From positions 1 to 49,072 of the forward strand of contig CANRIP010000023.1 in NCBI GenBank assembly GCA_947630715.1: 49,072 bases of DNA, written 5' to 3'. The stretch comes from an uncultured Acetatifactor sp. GTDB lineage: Bacteria; Bacillota; Clostridia; Lachnospirales; Lachnospiraceae. Shown in pieces: positions 17,904 through 27,667 of the stretch. Both the position numbers and the translations under genes were made by a program. Each line of letters begins with the position of its first letter. Within the stretch, counting starts at the first letter, position 1. The notes beneath the pieces are model-generated. The model ran no database searches, was not told where the DNA came from, and saw only the letters and a program-made list of their open reading frames with translations.

Positions 17904-18296
17904 ATGGCTAAGGGACATAGATCTAAGATTAAGAGAGAAAGAAATAAACTCCAGAGAGAGACCAGACCTTCAGCTAAGCTTTCTTATGCTAGGGTATCCG
18001 TTCAGAAGGCCTGCTTTGTTCTGGATGCAATCAGAGGCAAGGATGTGGAGACTGCGCTGGGCATCCTGGAGTACAATCCCAGATACGCTTCCGGTCTTAT
18101 CAAGAAACTGCTGGAATCTGCGATTGCCAACGCAGAGAATAACAACGGCATGAACAGGGAGAACCTGTATGTGGCGGAATGCTATGCGAACAAGGGGCCT
18201 ATTATGAGGCGCATCCATTACAGGGCCCAGGGCAGAGCGTACAGGATCGAAAAGAGAATGAGCCACATTACCGTTGTGCTTGATGAGAAGAAGTAA
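17904..18296 (+). CDS. rplV: Ribosomal protein L22 (uL22)
   Basis: L22 contributes a long beta hairpin to the exit tunnel, where macrolide resistance mutations arise in other bacteria. The product has 130 residues from ATG 17904, chosen because GAAAGGAGG (17885-17893) lies 10 nt upstream. Motifs include [20 protein letters not shown] and the hairpin [16 protein letters not shown] short GC-rich inverted repeat occupies the 67-nt gap after rpsS. Confidence 0.96.
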   Translation: MAKGHRSKIKRERNKLQRETRPSAKLSYARVSVQKACFVLDAIRGKDVETALGILEYNPRYASGLIKKLLESAIANAENNNGMNRENLYVAECYANKGPIMRRIHYRAQGRAYRIEKRMSHITVVLDEKK

Positions 18297-18316
18297 GGAA
18301 AGGAGCAAACAATTCA

Positions 18317-18976
18317 ATGGGACAGAAAGTTAATCCTCATGGCTTAAGAGTTGGAATTATTAAAGACTGGGATTCCAAATGGTACGCCGAGAGCGAATTC
18401 TCGGATTACCTGGTGGAAGATCATAAGATCAGAACCTACCTGAAAAAGAAGTTAAACAGCGCGGGTATTTCCAGAATTGAGATTGAGAGAGCCTCCGACA
18501 GAGTGAGAGTGATCGTTCACACCGCAAAGCCCGGCGTGATTATCGGCAAGGGCGGCACGGAGATCGAAGTCACCAAAAACGAGCTTTCCAAGCTGACCGA
18601 TAAAAAAGTGTCCATCGATATCAAAGAGATCAAAAGGCCCGACAGGGACGCGCAGCTAGTGGCTGAGAGCATCGCCCAGCAGCTTGAGAATCGTGTTTCC
18701 TTCAGACGCGCCATGAAATCCTGCATGGGAAGAACCATGAAGGCCGGCGCTCTGGGAATCAAGGCTGCATGCGCGGGACGTCTGGGCGGAGCGGACATTG
18801 CCCGTACCGAGTTTTACAGCGAGGGGACCATTCCTCTGCAAACTTTGAGAGCGGATATCGACTATGGTTTTGCCGAGGCTGATACCACCTATGGCAAAAT
18901 CGGCGTCAAGGTTTGGATCTACAAGGGAGAGATCCTTCCTGCAAAGGGAAATCAGACGGAAGGGAGCGAGAAATAA
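18317..18976 (+). CDS. rpsC: Ribosomal protein S3 (uS3)
   Basis: S3 lies at the mRNA entry of the small subunit and has helicase-like activity on mRNA there. The 219 residues open [22 protein letters not shown] domain has the motif [11 protein letters not shown] near residue 74. The C-terminal part holds [12 protein letters not shown] and a segment typical for the family. Only two bases separate its stop from rplP. Confidence 0.97.
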   Translation: MGQKVNPHGLRVGIIKDWDSKWYAESEFSDYLVEDHKIRTYLKKKLNSAGISRIEIERASDRVRVIVHTAKPGVIIGKGGTEIEVTKNELSKLTDKKVSIDIKEIKRPDRDAQLVAESIAQQLENRVSFRRAMKSCMGRTMKAGALGIKAACAGRLGGADIARTEFYSEGTIPLQTLRADIDYGFAEADTTYGKIGVKVWIYKGEILPAKGNQTEGSEK

Positions 18977-18978
18977 TT

Positions 18979-19410
18979 ATGTTAATGCCGAAAAGAGTAA
19001 AGCGTCGTAAGCAGTTCCGCGGCTCCATGGCCGGTAAGGCGTCGAGAGGAAACACTCTCACTTACGGTGAGTACGGCCTGGTAGCGCTGGAGCCCTGCTG
19101 GATTAAATCCAATCAGATCGAGGCGGCCCGTATTGCCCTTACCCGTTATACCAAACGTGCCGGCCAGGTCTGGATTAAAATTTTCCCTGACAAGCCTGTT
19201 ACGGCAAAACCCGCGGAAACCCGTATGGGTTCCGGTAAAGGAACGCTGGAGTACTGGGTTGCGGTGGTAAAACCCGGACGCGTGATGTTTGAGATCGCCG
19301 GAGTGGGTGATGATCAGGCGAAGGAGGCACTGCGTCTTGCAATGCATAAGCTGCCCTGCAAGTGCAAAATTGTTTCTAAGGCAGATCTGGAAGGCGGTGT
19401 AGAAGAATGA
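18979..19410 (+). CDS. rplP: Ribosomal protein L16 (uL16)
   Basis: L16 helps position tRNAs at the A site of the large subunit. The 143-residue product starts [20 protein letters not shown] and has [11 protein letters not shown] and MGSGKG, all diagnostic. ATG 18979 lies two bases after the rpsC stop. Its stop codon overlaps the rpmC start by four bases (ATGA), so the two are probably coupled. Confidence 0.96.
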   Translation: MLMPKRVKRRKQFRGSMAGKASRGNTLTYGEYGLVALEPCWIKSNQIEAARIALTRYTKRAGQVWIKIFPDKPVTAKPAETRMGSGKGTLEYWVAVVKPGRVMFEIAGVGDDQAKEALRLAMHKLPCKCKIVSKADLEGGVEE

Positions 19411-19610
19411 AATCCAATAAATTTGTTGAAGAATTGAAGGGCAAGTCCGTTGAGGAACTGAATCAGGAGCTTGTTTCCGCAAAAAAGGAACTTTTCAATT
19501 TGAGATTCCAGAATGCAACCAATCAACTGGACAATACCGCGAGAATTAAGGACGTAAGAAGAAATATCGCGCGTATTCAGACAGTTATCACAGAAAAGGC
19601 CAGGGCGTAA
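19407..19610 (+). CDS. rpmC: Ribosomal protein L29 (uL29)
   Basis: L29 is a small two-helix protein beside L23 at the tunnel exit. The 67 residues include [19 protein letters not shown] and [13 protein letters not shown], which fit the family. It begins inside the end of rplP through an ATGA overlap. rpsQ follows after 26 nt. Confidence 0.96.
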   Translation: MKSNKFVEELKGKSVEELNQELVSAKKELFNLRFQNATNQLDNTARIKDVRRNIARIQTVITEKARA

Positions 19611-19636
19611 ACCCGGGTACAGAAAGGAGAGCAATC

Positions 19637-19891
19637 GTGGAAAGAAATCTTAGAAAAGTTCGTACCGGCAAGGTAATCAGCAATAAAATGGAAAAGACGA
19701 TTGTCGTCGCCATTGAGGAGCATGTAAAGCATCCTCTGTACGGCAAGGTTGTGAAAAGAACCTACAAGCTGAAGGCTCACGATGAGAATAACGAGTGCAG
19801 CATCGGCGATACCGTCAGAGTGATGGAAACCAGGCCTCTTTCCAAGGAAAAGAGATGGAGGCTGGTTGAAATTGTGGAAAAGGTGAAGTAG
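19637..19891 (+). CDS. rpsQ: Ribosomal protein S17 (uS17)
   Basis: S17 is a primary 16S rRNA binding protein with an OB fold. The 84 residues contain [14 protein letters not shown] and [25 protein letters not shown], given here as the segments [15 protein letters not shown] and KRWRLVEIV. It starts with GTG at 19637, preceded by AAAGGAGAG. A 63-nt gap precedes rplN. Confidence 0.96.
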   Translation: MERNLRKVRTGKVISNKMEKTIVVAIEEHVKHPLYGKVVKRTYKLKAHDENNECSIGDTVRVMETRPLSKEKRWRLVEIVEKVK

Positions 19892-19954
19892 CAGGGCCTG
19901 ACTTCGATAATCGAGATCCATATTTAGCCGCATAAGCGGCGAAGGAGGAAAAAC

Positions 19955-20323
19955 ATGGTTCAGCAGGAAACAAGACTGAAGGTTGCCGACAACACCGGTG
20001 CGAAAGAGCTTCTCTGCATTCGGGTGATGGGCGGTTCTACCAGAAGATATGCACAGATCGGCGATATAATCGTTGCTTCCGTTAAAGATGCAACACCAGG
20101 CGGCGTTGTCAAAAAGGGCGATGTGGTCAAGGCGGTTGTGGTGCGCTCCGTCAAGGGTATGCGCCGCAAGGACGGTTCCTATATCAAGTTTGATGAAAAC
20201 GCAGCCGTTATCATCAAGGAAGACAAGACACCCAGGGGAACCCGTATTTTTGGGCCGGTAGCGAGAGAGCTTCGTGACAGACAGTTTATGAAGATAGCCT
20301 CTCTGGCTCCCGAAGTACTGTAA
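19955..20323 (+). CDS. rplN: Ribosomal protein L14 (uL14)
   Basis: L14 forms part of the subunit interface and is a target of the silencing factor RsfS in other bacteria. The 122 residues begin [18 protein letters not shown] and contain [15 protein letters not shown] and GPVARELRD. The ribosome binding site GGAGGAAAA is strong. rplX follows after 11 nt. Confidence 0.97.
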   Translation: MVQQETRLKVADNTGAKELLCIRVMGGSTRRYAQIGDIIVASVKDATPGGVVKKGDVVKAVVVRSVKGMRRKDGSYIKFDENAAVIIKEDKTPRGTRIFGPVARELRDRQFMKIASLAPEVL

Positions 20324-20334
20324 GGAGGCGCCGT

Positions 20335-20646
20335 ATGTCAACATTAAAGATCAAGAAGGGCGATACCGTGAAGGTGATCGCGGGTAAAGATTGTAACGCA
20401 GAAGGAAAGGTTCTTTCCGTGGACGCCAAGAAGAGAAAGGTTCTGGTGGAGGGCGTGAATATGGTGACGAAACACGCCAAACCCTCCCAGGCAAATCCCG
20501 ACGGCGGCATTGTTCATAAGGAAGCTCCTATTGATATCTCAAACGTAATGCTTGTCTATAAGGGCAAGGCAACCAGAGTAGGCTTTAAGACGGAGGGCGA
20601 AAAGAAAGTCCGCTATGCCAAGGCTACCGGTGAAGTGATTGACTGA
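20335..20646 (+). CDS. rplX: Ribosomal protein L24 (uL24)
   Basis: L24 starts assembly of the large subunit. It has 103 residues with a KOW motif near the start ([21 protein letters not shown], seen as [12 protein letters not shown]) and [29 protein letters not shown] precedes the ATG. Its end is 23 nt before the GTG start of rplE. Confidence 0.97.
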   Translation: MSTLKIKKGDTVKVIAGKDCNAEGKVLSVDAKKRKVLVEGVNMVTKHAKPSQANPDGGIVHKEAPIDISNVMLVYKGKATRVGFKTEGEKKVRYAKATGEVID

Positions 20647-20669
20647 TCAATAGGAAGGAGGAACGAAAA

Positions 20670-21212
20670 GTGTCAAGATTAAAAGAATTATACTACGATG
20701 AAATCGTAGATGCCATGACCAAAAAGTTTGGATATAAGAACGTTATGGAAGTACCCAAGCTTGAGAAGATCGTGGTCAATATGGGAGTCGGCGAGGCCAG
20801 AGACAACGCGAAGGTGCTGGAGAACGCCGTAGCCGATATGGAAGCCATCACCGGCCAGAAAGCGGTGCTTACCAAGGCGAAGAATTCCATTGCAAACTTC
20901 AAGATCCGTGAGGGAATGAATATCGGATGCAAGACCACGCTCCGCGGCGAGAAGATGTATGAGTTCCTTGACCGTTTGGTGAACCTGGCATTGCCCCGTG
21001 TGCGCGACTTCAGAGGCGTCAATCCCAACGCGTTCGACGGCAGAGGAAATTATGCTCTCGGCATCAGGGAGCAGTACATTTTCCCGGAGATCGATTACGA
21101 TAAGATTGACAAGACCAGAGGCATGGATATTATCTTTGTCACCACGGCAAAGACCGATGAAGAAGCCCGGGAGCTGTTGACGCTGTTCAACATGCCGTTC
21201 GCAAAACAGTAA
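20670..21212 (+). CDS. rplE: Ribosomal protein L5 (uL5)
   Basis: L5 binds 5S rRNA and contacts P-site tRNA. The 180-residue protein shows [29 protein letters not shown] and [16 protein letters not shown]. Translation begins at GTG 20670, with GGAAGGAGGAA upstream. rpsN follows after 14 nt. Confidence 0.97.
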   Translation: MSRLKELYYDEIVDAMTKKFGYKNVMEVPKLEKIVVNMGVGEARDNAKVLENAVADMEAITGQKAVLTKAKNSIANFKIREGMNIGCKTTLRGEKMYEFLDRLVNLALPRVRDFRGVNPNAFDGRGNYALGIREQYIFPEIDYDKIDKTRGMDIIFVTTAKTDEEARELLTLFNMPFAKQ

Positions 21213-21226
21213 GGAGGTAAATTTTC

Positions 21227-21412
21227 ATGGCAAAGACATCTATGAAGATCAAGCAGCAGCGCAAGCCCAGATTTTCCACCCAGGCGTACAGCCGCTGCAA
21301 AATATGTGGCCGTCCCCACGCTTATTTGAGAAAATACGGAGTCTGCAGAGTTTGTTTCCGGGAGCTGGCCTATAAGGGCGAGATCCCCGGAATTAAGAAA
21401 GCAAGCTGGTAG
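21227..21412 (+). CDS. rpsN: Ribosomal protein S14, zinc-binding type (uS14)
   Basis: S14 lies in the head of the small subunit. This is the short 61-residue form, with a zinc ribbon made by C24, C27, C40 and C43. The zinc form is the housekeeping version in many Gram-positive bacteria; a zinc-free paralogue, if any, is not in this window. AAGGAGGTAAA precedes the ATG. Confidence 0.96.
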   Translation: MAKTSMKIKQQRKPRFSTQAYSRCKICGRPHAYLRKYGVCRVCFRELAYKGEIPGIKKASW

Positions 21413-21429
21413 AAAGGAGGAAGAAAACC

Positions 21430-21831
21430 ATGACAATGAGCGATCCTATTGCGGATATGCTTACAAGAATCCGTAATGCAAATACTGCAAAACATGATAC
21501 TGTTGATGTGCCTGCCTCCAGGATGAAACTGGCGATTGCGCAGATCCTTCTGGACGAGGGATATATTGCAAAATATGACGTGATTCAGGACGGCAGATTC
21601 CAGACGATCCATATCACCTTAAAGTATGGCGCGGACAAGAATGAAAAGATCATTTCCGGCCTGAAAAGGATTTCCAAGCCCGGACGGCGCGCTTATGTGG
21701 GAAAGGATGAGCTTCCGAAGGTTCTGGGCGGACTGGGGATTGCCATTATTTCCACCAATCAGGGAGTGATCACCGACAAAAAGGCGAGAGAGCTGCATGT
21801 GGGTGGCGAAGTGCTGGCGTTCGTGTGGTAA
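21430..21831 (+). CDS. rpsH: Ribosomal protein S8 (uS8)
   Basis: S8 binds the central domain of 16S rRNA and represses the spc operon in E. coli. The 133 residues have [32 protein letters not shown] and [16 protein letters not shown] 21430 is preferred over 21436 because AAAGGAGG (21413-21420) lies 9 nt before it. A 108-nt gap with a GC-rich inverted repeat follows. Confidence 0.96.
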   Translation: MTMSDPIADMLTRIRNANTAKHDTVDVPASRMKLAIAQILLDEGYIAKYDVIQDGRFQTIHITLKYGADKNEKIISGLKRISKPGRRAYVGKDELPKVLGGLGIAIISTNQGVITDKKARELHVGGEVLAFVW

Positions 21832-21939
21832 GCAGGCGTAAAGAAGGAGGATCGCCCGCGGCCTTTTGCGGCGGGACGGTACTCGATACGGTAATTTTGG
21901 CACAATATATTATTTTTATCAGGAACAGGAGGTACGGGC

Positions 21940-22479
21940 ATGTCACGGATAGGTAGAATGCCAATCGCGATTCCCGCCGGCGTTACGGTGGAAGTTGCAG
22001 AAAATAACAAAGTGACTGTAAAAGGTCCCAAGGGTAAGCTCGAGAGAGTTCTGCCCGCCGAAATGGCAATCAAGGTAGAAGGCGCGCAGGTTCTGGTGAG
22101 CAGGCCGAACGATTTAAAGAAGATGAAATCCCTTCACGGTCTGACCAGGACGCTTATTAACAATATGGTGCTGGGCGTTACCGACGGCTTTGAGAAGAAG
22201 CTTGAGGTCAACGGAGTAGGATACAGAGCCGCTAAATCCGGCAAGAAACTGACTCTGAATCTTGGTTTTTCACACCCTGTCGAGATGGAGGATCCGGAAG
22301 GGATCGAGACGGCTGTGGACGGGAACCTGATCATTGTCAAGGGAATTGACAAGGAGAAGGTAGGACAGTTCGCCGCCGAGATCAGAGACAAGAGAAGACC
22401 TGAACCGTATAAGGGCAAGGGAATCAAGTATGTCGATGAGACTATCCGGCGCAAAGTCGGTAAGACAGGTAAGAAATAA
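21940..22479 (+). CDS. rplF: Ribosomal protein L6 (uL6)
   Basis: L6 lies near the sarcin-ricin loop where translation factors bind. The 179 residues start [16 protein letters not shown] and end with [26 protein letters not shown], both typical. AACAGGAGGTACGG precedes the ATG. The gap before it (21832-21939) is longer than most in this operon, and no separate gene is seen there. Confidence 0.96.
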   Translation: MSRIGRMPIAIPAGVTVEVAENNKVTVKGPKGKLERVLPAEMAIKVEGAQVLVSRPNDLKKMKSLHGLTRTLINNMVLGVTDGFEKKLEVNGVGYRAAKSGKKLTLNLGFSHPVEMEDPEGIETAVDGNLIIVKGIDKEKVGQFAAEIRDKRRPEPYKGKGIKYVDETIRRKVGKTGKK

Positions 22480-22499
22480 CAGATAAGGAGAGTATGAAG

Positions 22500-22868
22500 A
22501 TGGTTAAAAAGAAATCCAGAAAAGACGTTCGTGCAAAAAAGCACTTAAGAATTCGTAACCGTTTCAGCGGCACAGCTCAAAGACCCCGTCTTTCCGTGTT
22601 CAGAAGCAATAATCATATGTATGCTCAAATTATCGATGATACCGTTGGGAATACATTAGTATCCGCTTCCACTCTTGAGAAAGAGATTAAGGCAGAACTG
22701 GAAAAGACCAACAACGTTGATGCCGCGGCGTATCTTGGCACCGTCATTGCCAAGAGAGCGGTGGAAAAGGGCATCAAGGAAGTTGTCTTTGACAGAGGCG
22801 GCTTTATATATCAGGGTAAGATCGCAGCGTTAGCTGACGCGGCCAGAGAAGCTGGCTTGGAATTCTAG
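22500..22868 (+). CDS. rplR: Ribosomal protein L18 (uL18)
   Basis: L18 binds 5S rRNA in the central protuberance. The 122-residue product has [20 protein letters not shown], shown here by its core [10 protein letters not shown], and [23 protein letters not shown], seen as [20 protein letters not shown] 22500 is chosen over ATG 22494 because GGAG at 22487-22490 leaves 9 nt to it and only 3 to the other. Confidence 0.95.
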   Translation: MVKKKSRKDVRAKKHLRIRNRFSGTAQRPRLSVFRSNNHMYAQIIDDTVGNTLVSASTLEKEIKAELEKTNNVDAAAYLGTVIAKRAVEKGIKEVVFDRGGFIYQGKIAALADAAREAGLEF

Positions 22869-22888
22869 GAAAGGAAGAGGAATACACC

Positions 22889-23398
22889 ATGAAACACACA
22901 ATCATAGATGCAAGCCAGTTTGAGCTGAACGACAGGGTTGTTACCATCAAGCGCGTGACCAAGACCGTAAAGGGCGGCCGCAATATGCGTTTCACGGCGC
23001 TGGTGGTGGTCGGCGACGGCAATGGCCATGTGGGCGCCGGACTGGGTAAGGCGGTAGAAATTCCTGAGGCAATCCGCAAGGGGAAGGAAGATGCCATGAA
23101 ACATCTGGTGGAGATCCCTCTGGATGAGAACCATTCCATCACCCATGATTTTATTGGCAAGTTTGGTTCCGCCAACGTACTGTTGAAAAAGGCTCCCGAA
23201 GGTACCGGCGTGATTGCGGGCGGCCCCGTCCGTATTGTCTGCGAGCTGGCGGGCATTAAAAACATCCGTACCAAGTCTCTTGGCTCCAACAACAAGCAGA
23301 ATGTCGTACTGGCGGCAATCAGCGGATTGAGCCAGTTGAAGGCTCCTGAGGAAGTCGCAAAGAGCCGCGGCAAATCCGTGGAAGAAGTTATGGCTTAA
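22889..23398 (+). CDS. rpsE: Ribosomal protein S5 (uS5)
   Basis: S5 acts in decoding accuracy and lies at the mRNA entry channel. The 169 residues have the double-stranded RNA-binding-like domain [22 protein letters not shown] (core [13 protein letters not shown]), [12 protein letters not shown] and [19 protein letters not shown]. It starts 20 nt after rplR. Confidence 0.97.
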   Translation: MKHTIIDASQFELNDRVVTIKRVTKTVKGGRNMRFTALVVVGDGNGHVGAGLGKAVEIPEAIRKGKEDAMKHLVEIPLDENHSITHDFIGKFGSANVLLKKAPEGTGVIAGGPVRIVCELAGIKNIRTKSLGSNNKQNVVLAAISGLSQLKAPEEVAKSRGKSVEEVMA

Positions 23399-23425
23399 GG
23401 CACTTTGGAAAGGAGAGCGAGAGCA

Positions 23426-23611
23426 ATGGCAGATAAGAAGTTAAAGATTACTCTGGTAAAGTCCACCATAGGCGCGGTGCCGAAGAATCGGGCCATCGTC
23501 AGATCCATGGGACTGCGTAAGATCGGCAGATCCGTTGTGCTGCCCGATAACGAGGCCACAAGGGGACAGATCCGTCAGGTGGGTTATTTACTGAAGGTTG
23601 AAGAAGTATAA
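23426..23611 (+). CDS. rpmD: Ribosomal protein L30 (uL30)
   Basis: L30 is a small large-subunit protein present in only part of the bacteria. The 61 residues include [29 protein letters not shown] and [15 protein letters not shown] 23426 has AGGAG (23411-23415) 10 nt upstream; the frame is open further 5' without support. Confidence 0.95.
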   Translation: MADKKLKITLVKSTIGAVPKNRAIVRSMGLRKIGRSVVLPDNEATRGQIRQVGYLLKVEEV

Positions 23612-23630
23612 CGGAACGGAGGTGGAAAGA

Positions 23631-24071
23631 ATGGAATTATCCAATTTAAGACCGGCAGAGGGCTCTAAGCACAGCAATAATTTCAGGAGAGGCCGCGGCC
23701 ACGGTTCCGGAAACGGTAAGACCGCCGGCAAGGGCCATAAGGGACAGAAGGCTCGTTCCGGAGCGCCCAGACCCGGGTTTGAGGGCGGCCAGATGCCTCT
23801 GTACAGACGTCTTCCCAAGAGAGGTTTCACCAACAGGAACACAAAGAGGATCGTATCCGTCAATCTCAGCGTACTGGAGCGTTTTGAAGACGGCGCGGAC
23901 GTAGATGTGAATACGCTGATAGAATCCGGGATTATCAAAAATCCCAGAGACGGAGTCAAGATACTCGGAAACGGAGAACTTACCAAAAAGCTTAATGTAA
24001 AAGTAGACGCGTACAGCGCGTCTGCAAAGGAGAAGATTGAAGCTCTTGGTGGAACTGCAGAGGTGATGTAA
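23631..24071 (+). CDS. rplO: Ribosomal protein L15 (uL15)
   Basis: L15 is a late-assembly protein of the large subunit. The 146-residue product begins [14 protein letters not shown] and has the Gly- and Arg-rich [20 protein letters not shown] segment and [26 protein letters not shown] at 23618-23625 precedes ATG 23631. Its stop shares one base with the secY start (TAATG). Confidence 0.96.
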   Translation: MELSNLRPAEGSKHSNNFRRGRGHGSGNGKTAGKGHKGQKARSGAPRPGFEGGQMPLYRRLPKRGFTNRNTKRIVSVNLSVLERFEDGADVDVNTLIESGIIKNPRDGVKILGNGELTKKLNVKVDAYSASAKEKIEALGGTAEVM

Positions 24072-25384
24072 TGCTTACAACACTGAAAAACGCATTCAAG
24101 ATCAAGGAGATCAGGAACAAGATCCTGTTTACCTTCGCCATGCTGGTGGTGATTCGAATCGGGTCACAGCTTCCGACTCCCGGCGTAAGCGGAGAATATT
24201 TCAGAGACTGGTTTTCCTCTCAGGCCGAGGGTGCGTTCGGTTTCTTTGATGCAATCACGGGCGGATCGTTTATCAATATGTCCATTCTGGCGTTGAACAT
24301 CAGCCCTTATATCACGTCCTCTATCATTATGCAGCTACTGACCATTGCAATCCCCAAATTGGAGGAAATGCAGCGGGACGGCGAGGACGGGAGAAAGAAG
24401 ATTGCGTCCATTACAAGGTATGTGACGATCGTTCTGGCATTAATCCAGTCTACGGCCATGGCCGTGGGATTTGGAAGGCAGGGGTATCTGACCCATTACA
24501 ATGCCCTGAGCGTGATAACCGCCGTTGCAACCATGACCGCCGGCAGCGCGTTCCTGATGTGGGTGGGAGAACAGATCACCGAGAAGGGAATCGGAAACGG
24601 TATTTCCATTGTGCTGGTGATCAACATTATCTCCCGTCTTCCGGAGGATCTGGGAAATCTGTTTGAACAGTTTGTGTTCGGCAAGCCGCCGGCAACGGCT
24701 GTTCTGGCAGCCGCCGTTATTTTCGCCGTCATTATCGGCATGGTGGTGCTGGTGATTATTTTGAACGACGGCATCCGCAGGATTCCCGTTCAGTATGCCA
24801 ACAAGGTACAGGGAAGGAAGATGGTGGGGGGACAGACTTCCAGTATTCCCCTCAAGGTCAATACCGCCGGTGTGATCCCTGTGATTTTTGCACAGTCCAT
24901 CTATCAGACGCCCATTATCATATCGTCCTTTGTGGGATATAACGGCACCGGCGTCTGGAGCGAGGTATTGAAATATCTGAATTCCGGTTACTGGTGCAAT
25001 CCCAGTCAGTTGAAATATTCGCTGGGGCTGCTGGGTTATGTGGTGATGATTATACTGTTTGCGTATTTCTATACCTCCATCACCTTCAACCCGTTAATGG
25101 TTGCCGACAACATGAAGAAACAGGGAGGCTTTATCCCGGGGATCCGGCCGGGCAAGCCCACCAGCGATTATCTGAACAAGGTTCTGAATTATATTGTATT
25201 CGTAGGCGCGGTGGGACTGTGTATCGTGGCGGTGATTCCTTATATTTTCAGCGGGGTGTTCAAGGCCAGCGTTTCTTTTGGAGGAACCAGCCTGATCATT
25301 ATCGTCAGCGTGGTGCTGGAAACCATGAAACAGGTGGAATCCCAGATGCTTGTCCGCAATTACAAGGGATTTCTGGAGAAATAA
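24071..25384 (+). CDS. secY: Protein translocase subunit SecY
   Basis: SecY forms the membrane channel for protein export and membrane insertion together with SecE and SecG. The 437 residues contain about ten hydrophobic membrane segments. Motifs include IRIGSQLPTPGV near the N-terminus, GGSFINMSILALNISPYITSSI (core NISPYITSSIIMQ) and the cytoplasmic loop GQTSSIPLKVNTAGVIPVIFA (core SIPLKVNTAGVIP). It overlaps rplO by one base, so translation is probably coupled. A hairpin lies between it and adk. Confidence 0.97.
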   Translation: MLTTLKNAFKIKEIRNKILFTFAMLVVIRIGSQLPTPGVSGEYFRDWFSSQAEGAFGFFDAITGGSFINMSILALNISPYITSSIIMQLLTIAIPKLEEMQRDGEDGRKKIASITRYVTIVLALIQSTAMAVGFGRQGYLTHYNALSVITAVATMTAGSAFLMWVGEQITEKGIGNGISIVLVINIISRLPEDLGNLFEQFVFGKPPATAVLAAAVIFAVIIGMVVLVIILNDGIRRIPVQYANKVQGRKMVGGQTSSIPLKVNTAGVIPVIFAQSIYQTPIIISSFVGYNGTGVWSEVLKYLNSGYWCNPSQLKYSLGLLGYVVMIILFAYFYTSITFNPLMVADNMKKQGGFIPGIRPGKPTSDYLNKVLNYIVFVGAVGLCIVAVIPYIFSGVFKASVSFGGTSLIIIVSVVLETMKQVESQMLVRNYKGFLEK

Positions 25385-25397
25385 CAAAGGATTGCGA

Positions 25398-25428
25398 GAT
25401 CGGGCAGGACGCTGCCCGGTCTTGTTTC
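25398..25428 (+). terminator. Strong hairpin with weak T tract between secY and adk
   Basis: GATCGGGCAG (25398-25407) pairs with CTGCCCGGTC (25412-25421), ten pairs counting one G-U, around GACG. It is followed by TTGTTT only. It may end part of the transcription or stabilise the mRNA end. Confidence 0.4.
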
Positions 25429-25499
25429 TCTGTCCGGAGACGGCAGGGGGACGGAAAATCAATACAGGGGCATCATCGCCCCAGGAGGTGTGTGATCAG

Positions 25500-26141
25500 T
25501 TGAAAATTATCATGTTGGGAGCGCCGGGCGCCGGAAAGGGGACACAGGCAAAGTTAATCGCGGAAAAATACCGGATCCCCCATATTTCCACCGGCGATAT
25601 TTTCAGGGCGAACATCAAAAACGGGACGGAGCTTGGGAGGGAAGCGAAGAAATACATGGACCAGGGCCTTCTGGTGCCGGATGAACTCACCGTAAAGATT
25701 CTGTTGGACAGAGTGTCCCAGGAGGACTGCGGAAACGGATATGTGCTGGACGGGTTTCCCCGTACCATTCCTCAGGCTCAGGTGCTGGAGGAAGCGCTGA
25801 ACAAGCTGGGAGAAAAAATTGACTATGCCATTGACGTGGATGTGCCGGACGAGAATATTGTAAGGCGGATGTCGGGCAGACGCGCCTGTCTCAAATGCGG
25901 GGCCACCTATCATCTGGAGCATATTCCGCCCAAAAAGGAAGGGGTGTGCGACGTCTGCGGCAGCAATTTGGTGCTGAGGGACGACGATCAGCCGGAAACG
26001 GTGAAAAACCGTTTGAAGGTTTATCATGAGCAGACCCAGCCGCTGATTGATTTTTATACGAAAAAGGGCGTACTGAGAACCGTGGACGGCACACAGGATA
26101 TGCAGGACGTATTCCGGATGATCACGGAAATTCTGGATTGA
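25500..26141 (+). CDS. adk: Adenylate kinase
   Basis: Adenylate kinase interconverts ATP and AMP with two ADP in the cytoplasm. The 213-residue long form has the P-loop GAPGAGKGTQ (7-16), YVLDGFPRT (81-89) and a LID domain with a Cys4 zinc site at C130, C133, C150 and C153. The start is a TTG at 25500: it preserves the conserved MKIIMLGAPGAGKGT start and has AGGAGG at 25483-25488. Location after secY is standard. Confidence 0.96.
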   Translation: MKIIMLGAPGAGKGTQAKLIAEKYRIPHISTGDIFRANIKNGTELGREAKKYMDQGLLVPDELTVKILLDRVSQEDCGNGYVLDGFPRTIPQAQVLEEALNKLGEKIDYAIDVDVPDENIVRRMSGRRACLKCGATYHLEHIPPKKEGVCDVCGSNLVLRDDDQPETVKNRLKVYHEQTQPLIDFYTKKGVLRTVDGTQDMQDVFRMITEILD

Positions 26142-26169
26142 GTGATACGGGAAAGGAAACGTTACGGCG

Positions 26170-26928
26170 ATGGCGATTACGGTTAAGACAAAACGGGAAA
26201 TTGAACTGATGCGGGAATCCTGCAGACTGCTGGCGGATGTGTTCCAGAATCTGGAACAGGCGGTAAAGCCGGGAATCTCCACGATGGAAATCAATATTCT
26301 GGGAGACAGGCTGATCAGGCAGCACGGGTGTATTCCCAATTTTTACCATTACAACGGATATCCGGCGTCCATCTGTGTTTCGGTGAACGACGAGGTGGTG
26401 CATGGCATTCCCAGAAAGAACCATATCCTGCAGGAAGGCGATATTGTAAGCTTGGATGCGGGGCTGATTTATGAGGGATACCATTCCGACATGGCAAGGA
26501 CATTCGGCGTGGGACAGATCAATGAGGAAGCGGCAAAGCTGATCCAGGTGACCAGACAAAGCTTTTTTGAGGGAATCAAAATGGCCCGGGCCGGCAATCA
26601 TCTCTATGAGATCTCCAATGCCATAGACGCTTACGTCAGGCCGTTTGGATACGGCATTGTCCGGGATCTGGTGGGACACGGGATTGGGACGCATCTCCAT
26701 GAGGATCCCCAGATTCCCAATTTTGCGCAGAGCAGGAGAGGACCAAGGCTGAAACCGGGAATGACTCTCGCGGTGGAGCCCATGATCAATATGGGACGGC
26801 CGGAGGTGGAATGGCTGGACGATGACTGGACGGTTGTGACGGAGGACGGCTCCTGGTCGGCTCATTATGAAAATACCATTCTGATCACGGAAGGGGATCC
26901 GGAGATTCTTACGCTTTACGAATCGTAG
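26170..26928 (+). CDS. map: Methionine aminopeptidase, type I
   Basis: This enzyme removes the initiator methionine from new proteins. The 252-residue pita-bread fold has metal ligands D96, D107, H170, E203 and E234, with His79 in the active site. There is no N-terminal extension with zinc fingers or SH3 motif. It lies 28 nt after adk. GGAAAGG upstream is spaced about 13 nt from the ATG. Confidence 0.96.
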   Translation: MAITVKTKREIELMRESCRLLADVFQNLEQAVKPGISTMEINILGDRLIRQHGCIPNFYHYNGYPASICVSVNDEVVHGIPRKNHILQEGDIVSLDAGLIYEGYHSDMARTFGVGQINEEAAKLIQVTRQSFFEGIKMARAGNHLYEISNAIDAYVRPFGYGIVRDLVGHGIGTHLHEDPQIPNFAQSRRGPRLKPGMTLAVEPMINMGRPEVEWLDDDWTVVTEDGSWSAHYENTILITEGDPEILTLYES

Positions 26929-26974
26929 GGCCCATGGAAATCCCCTGACAGGGATGGAAGAAGAAAGCGGAGAG

Positions 26975-27277
26975 ATGATGATAGGACAGTTGGTGACGTC
27001 CAAGGCTGGTCATGACAGGGGAACCCTTTATGTGGTGACCGCTCAGGAAGGGGATTTCGTGTATCTGTGCGACGGCCGTCTAAAGCCCGTGGAGTCGCCC
27101 AAGAAAAAAAGGCGTATCCACGTTCAGCCCATCAACAAAACGGTGGACAAAGAGCTGGTTCGACGGCTGGAAAGCGGAGAGGACGTACGGAGCGAAGAAA
27201 TCGGATATGCAATCAGACAGTATCTGAAAACGAAAACAGAATCGGCGCGTCCGGCGGGGGCTCCCGGCGCATTGTAA
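26975..27277 (+). CDS. KOW-domain RNA-binding protein (L14e-like)
   Basis: The 100-residue product starts IGQLVTSKAGHDRGTLYVV, a KOW-type fold like that of archaeal and eukaryotic L14e, followed by basic PKKKRRIHVQPINKTV and a tail rich in charged residues. Small KOW proteins at this position are common in Clostridia; a role in the ribosome or in RNA binding is likely but not shown. The start is uncertain: ATG 26975 or 26978 has GCGGAGAG upstream, while ATG 26954 has none. Confidence 0.75.
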   Translation: MMIGQLVTSKAGHDRGTLYVVTAQEGDFVYLCDGRLKPVESPKKKRRIHVQPINKTVDKELVRRLESGEDVRSEEIGYAIRQYLKTKTESARPAGAPGAL

Positions 27278-27319
27278 AGCGGGGAAACAGATCTGTTAGG
27301 ACGCAAACGGAGGATTGAT

Positions 27320-27538
27320 ATGTCAAAAAGCGATGTAATCGAAATTGAAGGAACGGTTGTGGAGAAACTGCCGAACACCATGTTTCAGGTGGAGCTTGAG
27401 AACGGACACAGAGTGCTGGCTCATATCAGCGGCAAGCTGCGTCAGAACTTCATCCGCATTCTTCCCGGCGACAAGGTGACCCTGGAGCTTTCCCCCTATG
27501 ATCTGACCAAGGGAAGGATCATCTGGAGAGATAAGTAA
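27320..27538 (+). CDS. infA: Translation initiation factor IF-1
   Basis: IF-1 blocks the A site of the small subunit during initiation. The 72 residues form one OB fold (S1 domain) with the typical [37 protein letters not shown] and [10 protein letters not shown] segments. GGAGGATTGAT precedes ATG 27320. An 18-bp perfect palindrome and a new promoter follow. Confidence 0.97.
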   Translation: MSKSDVIEIEGTVVEKLPNTMFQVELENGHRVLAHISGKLRQNFIRILPGDKVTLELSPYDLTKGRIIWRDK

Positions 27539-27549
27539 GGGATCGGCCG

Positions 27550-27567
27550 CCGGACGGCGCCGTCCGG
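27550..27567. repeat. 18-bp perfect palindrome after infA
   Basis: CCGGACGGCGCCGTCCGG is its own reverse complement. It lies 11 bp after the infA stop. It may form a hairpin at the mRNA end; no T tract follows directly, so termination is doubtful. Confidence 0.5.
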
Positions 27568-27600
27568 GGATGATTCTTGCCCGTAAAAATTTGTAAAAAA

Positions 27601-27634
27601 GGGGGTTGCCAACGTGCAACCCCCATGTTATAAT
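27601..27634 (+). promoter_or_regulatory. Internal promoter for rpmJ and the alpha operon, with -35 box inside an inverted repeat
   Basis: TTGCCA (27606-27611), a 17-bp spacer and TATAAT (27629-27634, perfect) form a strong promoter. The -35 box lies within the perfect hairpin GGGGGTTGC (27601-27609)/GCAACCCCC (27616-27624). Transcription should start near 27641. It would drive rpmJ, rpsM, rpsK, rpsD, rpoA and rplQ separately from the upstream genes. Confidence 0.7.
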
Positions 27635-27667
27635 ATAAAACGGTCTTTTTTGAAAGGAGGGTTTAAC

